Source: Planctomycetaceae bacterium (GTDB taxonomy: Bacteria; Planctomycetota; Planctomycetia; Planctomycetales; Planctomycetaceae). From it: a stretch of DNA of 6,326 nucleotides. The notes under the pieces are model-generated. The model did no database searches and was not told the origin of the DNA. It saw only the letters and a program-made list of their open reading frames with translations. Positions 1 through 4,968 of the stretch are shown here, piece by piece. The stretch covers positions 569-6,894 of the forward strand of contig DOCI01000197.1 in assembly GCA_003503535.1 (NCBI GenBank), read 5' to 3'. Numbering within the stretch: the stretch's first letter is position 1; every line of letters starts with the position of its first letter. A program made the translations under genes and the position numbers.

Positions 1-8
1 AGTAATTC

Positions 9-34
9 GGGGGCTTCTCTTCGAGAGCGCCCCC
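9..34. other. GC-rich hairpin downstream of the methyltransferase gene
   Basis: GGGGGC at 9-14 pairs with GCCCCC read as 29-34, and CTCT (17-20) pairs with AGAG (24-27) around a three-base loop, with a small internal mismatch between the two stems. It lies 24 bases past the methyltransferase stop, so it could end that minus-strand transcript. There is no T-run on either side, so it is not a classic intrinsic terminator. It could also protect the 3' end or belong to a gene beyond the window edge. Confidence 0.45.
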
Positions 35-57
35 GCCACCCTGTGCAGGATTAATCA

Positions 58-774
58 CTAACGCTTAATGCCACCAAAGGCTGCGAAGCAGGAGTTTTTG
101 TGGAGGAGTTCCACCTCGTTAAAGCCGACTTGCTTGAGTAAATCGAGTTGTTCCATCAATGGTCGTGGAGTGTCCTCGTATTCGATGTAATCGAAAACGT
201 GCTGGCGATAGGCATCGTCTTTCAGGCTGGTCAGATATTCTCCGTAGCGTTGCCACATCAGTTCGTGGACTTCCTGACTGGAGGAGAGGACGAGATCAAA
301 AATCCAGAAGGACCCGCCGGGACGTAGAGATTGGTAGATCTTCTCAAAGACAGCCGACCACTCTTCGTCTGTTCGTAAATGGTGAAGGACTGCTGAGGCC
401 AGAACGATATCACAGGAGTTGACTTCCAGAGACAGCTCACGCAGGTCAGACTGGATCGTTCTTACGACTCCTGTCGTCTGGCTGTCGACACGTTCTTGTG
501 CACGGTCCAACATCGGCTGGCTCAAGTCCACCAGAGTGACATTCAGCGTTGGTAGATGTTCCAGAAGTTTGAGGGAATAGTTTCCCGCTCCACAGCCCAG
601 GTCGAGCAGGTGTGTTGCCTTCGGCGTGCAGGCAGCCGCGGCTGAGCAAACCAGATCCATTGCTAATGGGGCGTCGACGGTGGCCGACTGACCCGTTTCG
701 AGATTTGAAAATCGTTCGACATCGTGATCAAATCGTTCACGAATCTGTTCCACGGTCGCTTTTTCTGCGCTCAT
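58..774 (-). CDS. class I SAM-dependent methyltransferase
   Basis: This 238-residue soluble protein has the Rossmann-like fold of class I methyltransferases. Motif I is LDLGCGAGNYS (residues 57-67). The acidic residue ending strand 2, expected to bind the SAM ribose, is D83 in VTLVDLS, and D110 in QSDLRE sits where the adenine-contacting acidic residue is usually found. The strand-4 segment CDIVLASAVLHHL (121-133) and the LRPGG turn (150-154) complete the core. The N-terminal RERFDHDVERFSN and the C-terminal LLKQVGF...CFAAFGG recall CmoA (carboxy-SAM synthase) and related enzymes, but the substrate cannot be read from the sequence. The start at 774 was chosen over an upstream one at 885 because AGAGGA lies five bases before it and the upstream 37 residues are basic, low in family likeness and buried in the preceding gene. 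It overlaps the TrkA-C gene by 38 bp, suggesting translational coupling. Confidence 0.9.
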   Translation of the reverse strand: MSAEKATVEQIRERFDHDVERFSNLETGQSATVDAPLAMDLVCSAAAACTPKATHLLDLGCGAGNYSLKLLEHLPTLNVTLVDLSQPMLDRAQERVDSQTTGVVRTIQSDLRELSLEVNSCDIVLASAVLHHLRTDEEWSAVFEKIYQSLRPGGSFWIFDLVLSSSQEVHELMWQRYGEYLTSLKDDAYRQHVFDYIEYEDTPRPLMEQLDLLKQVGFNEVELLHKNSCFAAFGGIKR

Positions 775-1546
775 CTGCTTCCTCTTCGTATTCAATTTCC
801 GATTGTTCGACAATCGTTTCGGCATGCTCATCAACGGCTTCTTCATGAGCTTCGTCGCCCTGTTTACCACTTCTGCGCTGGTCAAGTTCCTGGATGCGAT
901 GGAGCGGGCCGTAAAGGATTAAAGTGTCTTCCGGCTTAATAATCGTACCGGCATCTGGTGCCCCCAGGTAAGTGCCGCCACGCCTTTGCAGTCCGAGAAT
1001 AAGTATGCCTTCATTGGGCAGCCTTAATTCCCGTAAAGATTTCCCTGTGAGCCAATCCTTAGATTCCACCACCATTTCGGAAACCGCATAGCCTTCCTGC
1101 AATTGGAGGATGGCAACATAATCGCGGACTTCCAGTTTGCCGAATTTTCGAAGCGACCAGGAAATCAATCGATTCAAATGCCGTTCGATATAACGACTGC
1201 TCGAAAAATACCAGAGGAAAGCCAGCCCGCTCATCAACAATATAAAAGTCGTGTACTGCATTCCGGAACTGTTGACCTGCATCACTGAAATCATAATGGT
1301 CGCGACAACGGTCGCAATTCCGACATTTCCGAGGAGCATGAGGAGCATGAGGATCCGTCGGCGAACCGGATGATTGACCATCGCCTCGGATTCATTCGTC
1401 GTGAAGCCGACACCAGTGAAAGCCGAGCGGGCCTGGAAGCGGGCCATTTCCCGGGAGATGCCCGTAAGCATGAGCGCCATGGCCGCAATGCGCGTCACCA
1501 TGAGTGATAGAAACATCGTGACGAGTAAGGAAAATATCGCAATCAT
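737..1546 (-). CDS. membrane protein with C-terminal TrkA-C (RCK-C) domain
   Basis: The 269-residue product begins with a hydrophobic helix (about 1-28). A stretch SAFTGVGFTTNESE follows at 41-54, then helices at about 65-90 and 97-115. A soluble domain (about 142-221) matches the TrkA-C/RCK-C pattern, with strands around VSEMVVES, an LRELRLPNEGILILGLQR core and the typical IIKPEDTLILYGP end. RCK-C domains bind small ligands and gate ion channels or transporters. The SAFTGVGF stretch resembles the pore-loop sequence of TrkH/KtrB potassium transporters, so an ion-related role at the inner membrane is inferred. There is no RCK-N nucleotide-binding domain. The C-terminus (about 225-269) is a charged, glutamate-rich tail probably without fixed fold. 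Start: the ATG at 1546 begins the first helix directly. A TTG at 1567 would add seven residues, and neither has a clear Shine-Dalgarno sequence. The 3' end overlaps the methyltransferase. Confidence 0.82.
   Translation of the reverse strand: MIAIFSLLVTMFLSLMVTRIAAMALMLTGISREMARFQARSAFTGVGFTTNESEAMVNHPVRRRILMLLMLLGNVGIATVVATIMISVMQVNSSGMQYTTFILLMSGLAFLWYFSSSRYIERHLNRLISWSLRKFGKLEVRDYVAILQLQEGYAVSEMVVESKDWLTGKSLRELRLPNEGILILGLQRRGGTYLGAPDAGTIIKPEDTLILYGPLHRIQELDQRRSGKQGDEAHEEAVDEHAETIVEQSEIEYEEEADERRKSDRGTDS
780..785 (-). promoter_or_regulatory. ribosome binding site of the methyltransferase
   Basis: On the minus strand AGAGGA lies five bases before the ATG at 774. It sits inside the coding region of the upstream TrkA-C gene and decides the start of the methyltransferase in favour of a 238-residue rather than a 275-residue product. 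Confidence 0.6.
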
Positions 1547-1583
1547 TGCTGCCAGTTTCGTAATCAAATGGGATTAGTGGCAT

Positions 1584-1612
1584 ATCTTATAACAATCGCA
1601 ATTGATCGTCGA
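1584..1612 (-). promoter_or_regulatory. candidate promoter for the TrkA-C/methyltransferase pair
   Basis: On the minus strand TCGACG (1612-1607) and TAAGAT (1589-1584), each four of six to consensus, are 17 bases apart inside an AT-rich TTATAAGATATG stretch. Transcription would begin near 1577, about 30 bases before the ATG. The match is weak and rests on spacing and position only. Confidence 0.22.
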
Positions 1613-1643
1613 GATTCCCGAACCGGAATAGTCTGAACTGGTT

Positions 1644-1667
1644 ACTTATCGACTCAAACCGATAAGT
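1644..1667. repeat. perfect 8-8-8 inverted repeat upstream of the TrkA-C gene
   Basis: ACTTATCG (1644-1651) and CGATAAGT (1660-1667) are exact reverse complements around an 8-base spacer. No T-run follows on either strand, so it is not a terminator. It lies about 100 bp upstream of the TrkA-C start, between that gene and the terminator of the preceding one. That position would suit an operator or activator site for a dimeric regulator, or a hairpin in a long leader. The rest of 1547-1783 holds no coding region that I can support. Confidence 0.5.
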
Positions 1668-1783
1668 TCGAGCAGTGACTACCGACCGAAGGCCTGACGC
1701 CCACATGCTCTGAAGAAAATTTTCAGAATGGTAAGAACCTGAAGGTTTCGTTTTAAGGTGAGGGTTGCCATCCCGGTTGTCGG

Positions 1784-1819
1784 AAAAATAAAAACCTCAA
1801 GCATTGAAGATGCTTGAGG
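1784..1819 (-). terminator. intrinsic terminator of the GGDEF gene
   Basis: CCTCAAGCAT (1795-1804) and ATGCTTGAGG (1810-1819) form a perfect 10-bp stem with a five-base loop. Read on the minus strand the stem is followed at once by TTTTTATTTTT (1794-1784). It begins 38 bases past the stop of the GGDEF gene. It should end that transcript and insulate the TrkA-C gene. On the plus strand there is no T-run, so it acts in one direction. Confidence 0.92.
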
Positions 1820-1856
1820 TCGTGAATTGGCCTGGCGGTTTTGAGGTGCGAAATTG

Positions 1857-3959
1857 TTAGTCCTGGCTCAGAAAGTGAGATCGCAAAGTGCTATAGGCAT
1901 ATTGGGCACGCAATTTGAACATTTCCGGGTTGGCGGGGATTCCAATCGGTGTGATTTTTACATTCAATCTCTGGGAGTTTGACCGGCTGCCATGGGCACT
2001 TAAAGCCGCCCTGGCATCGATCTCAACACGAACCGGTTGGTATTCGGCATTCTTACTCCAGCGTTTGAAGAACCTTTTGCGTCCGAACTGAAACTGGACA
2101 TTGCCTTCCTGAACTTTGAGTAACTTCGCATGATTCTGCTCTGCAAATCCCTGTAATTTGAGGATCAGGAAGTTGTCGAAGAGCACGCCATTGATCGAGG
2201 CTTCAAACTCAAACCCTGCCCGGGAACTTTCCGGCTTATTTTCCTGATGAATATCGGATTGCTGAAGCAAGGTGGATCGATTTCGTCCCTGGTCCTTCGA
2301 TTGATACAACGCTTTGTCTGCACGCATGAGAACACTTTCGAGTGAATCTCTCTCTTCGACCTGTGAGACACCGAATGACGAAGTGATTTTCAAAGACGTT
2401 GCAGTTTCGAATTTAAGTTTGGCAATTTCCAGGCGAAAACGCTCTGCACGTTTGAGCGCCTGACTGGCTGTCAGTCCTGGACAGACAATCACAAATTCTT
2501 CGCCGCCGTACCGAGCTACAAATTCACTCGCATAAGCTTCTTCTCGTAATAGCTTTGCCAGTGTTATCAGGACATCATCCCCTGTGGCATGGCCGAAGGT
2601 GTCGTTGATTGACTTGAAGTGGTCGATATCCAAATACACCACCGAGAAGAGATTTTCAATGGGATCGTCTTTAAAGTTAGCCATTGCCCGGGAAAGTTGA
2701 TTTTCCAATGTGCCCCGATTCGCGACACCTGTTAAAGCGTCCCGACTGGCCTGCAGTGAGAGTTCTCGAAATTTAGCCGACTCCACGCGATTCCGCTGCT
2801 TGCGTCGATAAAATTCTCCGACACCAATCAGTTCCTCGTTGAAGTCAAACATGGGGATCGATTGAACCTCCAGTTCTTCCCAGAGATTTTCAGGTAGTGG
2901 AACTTTAATCGTAATGGTTGATGGCATTTTATCTGTCAAAGTCCTGTAGACAGGCAGATTGTCATCGCTGAGGAGATTCTGATAAGCATCAGCCTGAGGA
3001 CATAATTGTCCATTCCATAACTGACCAGACCAGTCCCGATCAGCTTGCTGGAAGATTTCCCGACAACCTCGATTGGCCAACAGGATTTTGCCTTCGACTC
3101 CCACAATCACAAACCCATCGTATGCCTGTTCGAGTGTGTAAAGATGGCTGAAGATATTACTGAGAGAAGTCATCGCCAGAGAAGCTCCACTCTGGGCAGT
3201 CATCCCATTCATTGCCGATTCTTTACCGACATCCTGAAGGGCGGCCTCGCCACCATTTTCAACCCAGCGAATTAATGTCTGCACGATGCTCGCATCGTAC
3301 ATGGAACCGGCGCGTTCATTGAGGATTTTTTTGATTTCCGGTCCCGATTTTGCGTCACGATAAATCTGATCGCGCGACAGTGATTCATAGGCATCGGCGA
3401 CCGCCAGCAGGCGACCTGCCTGTGAGAGATCTTTTCCCAGAGGGCGGAGATAATCTTCCATTCTGGAAAATGGCAGACGAGATTCCACAATGATATTCCG
3501 TATTCGTAGTGGAATACAGCAGATCTCGAGGATATCTTCTGCAATTGAAGTTCGTAACGACATTAACGATGCTTCTTCAATGGTATATCTGCCCGGCTTG
3601 AACAGGATGTGATCGGGAATCCCGATCTTGCCGATGTCGTGCAGCATAGCCGCCAATTCAATCTCACGAATCGCTTCTGCATTCCAGCAGAGTTGCTTGG
3701 CCAAACCGACTACAATCAACGAAACGCGACGAGAATGCAGAAACGTATTTTCATCCCGAAAGTGCAGACAGGTGAGCAGATCTCGCAAGATTGCTGGAGA
3801 GATTGCATTCGGAGTCGGTGTTTCTTCTTCGATGGCTTCCAGTTCAATTGCGTGCTGATGCAATTCAACCAGCGCCAATAAACCCCGTTGAGATGAGGCA
3901 TACCGAGCTCCCCGAGTCGTTCGACCAGTTTTTCGAACGGAAATGTCATCCAATAACAT
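1857..3959 (-). CDS. diguanylate cyclase with degenerate HD-GYP, PAS and GGDEF domains
   Basis: The 700-residue soluble protein has four parts. Residues about 55-235 are an HD-GYP-type domain: H75, the HDIGKIGIPDHIL block with H107-D108, the following KPG, and D189 in AVADAYESLSRD are kept. The histidine expected after EEASLM and the HHExxDGxGYP block are missing (IIVESRLPFS instead), so cyclic di-GMP hydrolysis is doubtful. Residues about 267-387 look like a PAS sensor domain (GFVIVGVEGKILLANRG). Residues about 405-565 are a complete GGDEF domain: LDIDHFKSINDTFGH, metal ligand D444, guanine contacts N452 and D461, and GGEEF at 485-489. The RxxD inhibitory site is replaced by YASE. It should make cyclic di-GMP from two GTP in the cytoplasm without the usual product inhibition. 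Residues about 581-700 are an unrecognised module. No membrane segment is visible. GAGGA before the ATG at 3959 favours this start over a TTG at 3974. It appears to be a single-gene unit ending at a strong terminator. Confidence 0.9.
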   Translation of the reverse strand: MLLDDISVRKTGRTTRGARYASSQRGLLALVELHQHAIELEAIEEETPTPNAISPAILRDLLTCLHFRDENTFLHSRRVSLIVVGLAKQLCWNAEAIREIELAAMLHDIGKIGIPDHILFKPGRYTIEEASLMSLRTSIAEDILEICCIPLRIRNIIVESRLPFSRMEDYLRPLGKDLSQAGRLLAVADAYESLSRDQIYRDAKSGPEIKKILNERAGSMYDASIVQTLIRWVENGGEAALQDVGKESAMNGMTAQSGASLAMTSLSNIFSHLYTLEQAYDGFVIVGVEGKILLANRGCREIFQQADRDWSGQLWNGQLCPQADAYQNLLSDDNLPVYRTLTDKMPSTITIKVPLPENLWEELEVQSIPMFDFNEELIGVGEFYRRKQRNRVESAKFRELSLQASRDALTGVANRGTLENQLSRAMANFKDDPIENLFSVVYLDIDHFKSINDTFGHATGDDVLITLAKLLREEAYASEFVARYGGEEFVIVCPGLTASQALKRAERFRLEIAKLKFETATSLKITSSFGVSQVEERDSLESVLMRADKALYQSKDQGRNRSTLLQQSDIHQENKPESSRAGFEFEASINGVLFDNFLILKLQGFAEQNHAKLLKVQEGNVQFQFGRKRFFKRWSKNAEYQPVRVEIDARAALSAHGSRSNSQRLNVKITPIGIPANPEMFKLRAQYAYSTLRSHFLSQD

Positions 3960-3967
3960 AGAAACGA

Positions 3968-3972
3968 TCCTC
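3968..3972 (-). promoter_or_regulatory. ribosome binding site of the GGDEF gene
   Basis: On the minus strand GAGGA lies eight bases before the ATG at 3959. It overlaps the alternative TTG start codon (3974-3972), which therefore cannot easily use it. This settles the 700-residue product. Confidence 0.65.
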
Positions 3973-4160
3973 AAATTAACACTACTTGACCAGCTGCCAG
4001 ATGCCGAAATCGTCTGCGTTGATATTCAATTTTCACGCAGGCTGCTCAACGCTAGGTCGTAGAATTCAAGTGACAAATAGAAGATTGCCGTGGGCAGGAA
4101 GATTTTGAGGAATCTGGAGCAATCGTTCCGGTTGTGCGGCTACCCTTAATCAGCCTTCTG

Positions 4161-4200
4161 TTCAATTCCAGAATTCTGAAAGTGGAATTGTCGAATTGAA
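4161..4200. repeat. nested inverted repeats upstream of the thioesterase
   Basis: TTCAATTC (4161-4168) is the reverse complement of GAATTGAA (4193-4200), and CAATTCCA (4163-4170) is the reverse complement of TGGAATTG (4183-4190). The two pairings overlap and exclude each other, and the palindrome AGAATTCT (4170-4177) lies between the arms. The block overlaps the -35 region of a candidate promoter, a suitable place for an operator. It could also be chance structure in AT-rich DNA. Confidence 0.4.
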
Positions 4201-4216
4201 TCTGTCATAGTTTATT
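4188..4216 (+). promoter_or_regulatory. candidate promoter for the thioesterase
   Basis: TTGTCG (4188-4193) and TTTATT (4211-4216), each four of six to the sigma-70-type consensus, are 17 bases apart. The resulting leader would be about 120 bases. Support is weak and depends on spacing, AT-richness and position. Confidence 0.22.
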
Positions 4217-4342
4217 TTTCAAAACTTAAAACTTGTGGGCGTCAGGAGTTCAGTCAGTCGTCCAGGGCTCGAATCTTTCGGCAGCAGTCGAGAGGTATTC
4301 AGTCACTCAATTCAACAAGAAATAAGGGAATGTCTGAGACCG

Positions 4343-4744
4343 ATGCCCGATATCACCAGTAATACAACCCGTATTCGTGTGCGTTACAGTGAAACGGATG
4401 CGATGGGGTTTCTCCATCATGGAAACTACCCCGCTTATTTTGAAGAAGCCCGGACAGATCTATTTCGTGTGAACGGTGGTGATTACAGGGCAATGGAAGA
4501 GAGAGGGCTGTTTTTTGTTGTTGTTTCAATGAATTTCCGCTTTCGGAACCCGGCTCGCTATGACGATCTCCTCCATGTGACCGCTACCATCGACAAGGTC
4601 TCGGCTGCAAAACTGGAGCACTCGTATCGTGTGATGCGTGGAGAAACCCTAATCGCTGAAGGCTCTACGGTATTGGCCATGGTCGATGCACAGGGGGTCG
4701 TTCAGCGAATCACAGATGATCTTCCCGGAACTGTAACCGGATAA
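4343..4744 (+). CDS. acyl-CoA thioesterase, 4HBT hotdog-fold family
   Basis: The 133-residue protein fits the usual length of the YbgC/FadM-like 4-hydroxybenzoyl-CoA thioesterase family. The signature RVRYSETDAMGFLHHGNYPAYFEEAR spans residues 12-37. D19 in ETDAMG is the expected catalytic aspartate, followed by the HHGNY segment and the FEEAR start of the central hotdog helix. Later, RFRNPARYDDLLHVTATI (67-83) is the typical strand pair and AEGSTVLAMVD (105-115) the final strand. Such enzymes hydrolyse acyl-CoA or acyl-ACP thioesters in the cytoplasm as homo-oligomers; the acyl group cannot be told from sequence. The start at 4343 is chosen because the family begins close to here. An in-frame GTG at 4235 would add 36 unrelated residues. 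Only a weak GAG precedes the start. No Tol-Pal or fatty-acid genes are adjacent, so the context does not narrow the substrate. Confidence 0.9.
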   Translation: MPDITSNTTRIRVRYSETDAMGFLHHGNYPAYFEEARTDLFRVNGGDYRAMEERGLFFVVVSMNFRFRNPARYDDLLHVTATIDKVSAAKLEHSYRVMRGETLIAEGSTVLAMVDAQGVVQRITDDLPGTVTG

Positions 4745-4791
4745 AAGACTTCACATTCCAGGTGTAGTCCGTGCTTGTTTTGTGGTCACAC

Positions 4792-4826
4792 TGCGGATAG
4801 TCTGTTATTCCGCATCAATGATTTTT
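4792..4826 (+). terminator. weak candidate terminator after the thioesterase
   Basis: TGCGGA (4792-4797) pairs with TCCGCA (4809-4814) around an 11-base loop, and TTTTT follows at 4822-4826. The stem is short, the loop long and the T-run starts seven bases late, so termination would be inefficient at best. It lies 47 bases past the thioesterase stop. Confidence 0.3.
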
Positions 4827-4847
4827 CATCTGAACGATTATTGATCT

Positions 4848-4874
4848 CTCATGCAGACATGAGTAATGCTCATG
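4848..4874. repeat. three alternating CTCATG/CATGAG elements before the transporter gene
   Basis: CTCATG (4848-4853), CATGAG (4858-4863) and CTCATG (4869-4874) alternate with spacers of four and five bases. The middle copy can pair with either neighbour, and the outer copies are 21 bp apart, about two helical turns. A smaller pair, TGCAT/ATGCA (4887-4891 and 4895-4899), follows. The block is about 95-120 bp before the transporter start and could be an operator, such as for a metal-responsive regulator. No known metal box or riboswitch was recognised. A TATAGA at 4922-4927 might be a -10 element, but no good -35 is seen. Confidence 0.4.
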
Positions 4875-4968
4875 GAGTATTGAAAATGCATTCGATGCAC
4901 TTTGCATGTCGCGCATAAGCGTATAGATCACAAGTATTTAAGAACATACACCGCAGCAGGCTAATTTT

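Larger units (their letters stand above)
3960..4342. other. divergent intergenic region between GGDEF and thioesterase genes
   Basis: This stretch holds the leaders of two genes pointing away from each other. The GGDEF side (3960-4140) shows only the ribosome binding site. The centre (4161-4240) is AT-rich and carries nested inverted repeats and a possible plus-strand promoter. The part next to the thioesterase (4241-4342) is open in the thioesterase frame back to a GTG at 4235, but the added residues do not look like the family. An 8-base direct repeat TTCAGTCA occurs at 4249-4256 and 4298-4305. I see no RNA gene or small coding region here. Confidence 0.55.

Noticed and set aside
1..57. Tail of a tRNA or SRP RNA gene at the window start
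   Set aside because: The GGGGGC...GCCCCC stem and nearby TTCGA first suggested a structured RNA end. No T-arm sequence with the right spacing and no CCA-type end could be placed.
58..774. Calling the methyltransferase CmoA
   Set aside because: The ends of the protein are CmoA-like, but the carboxy-SAM binding residues cannot be assigned by eye and no cmoB lies beside it.
775..885. Extended N-terminus of the methyltransferase
   Set aside because: The extra 37 residues are basic and unlike the family, they lie inside the TrkA-C gene, and a good ribosome binding site precedes the internal ATG at 774.
3045..3881. Several plus-strand open frames inside the GGDEF gene
   Set aside because: They are antisense to a gene whose minus-strand product has clear HD, PAS and GGDEF motifs.
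4235..4342. GTG start giving a 169-residue thioesterase
   Set aside because: The added residues are not part of the 4HBT fold and no ribosome binding site precedes the GTG. The AGGAG at 4243-4247 has no start codon at a usable distance.
4330..4362. Ten-codon open frame overlapping the thioesterase start
   Set aside because: It is very short and its AAGGGA is too close to the ATG to act as a ribosome binding site, so chance is the simpler explanation.
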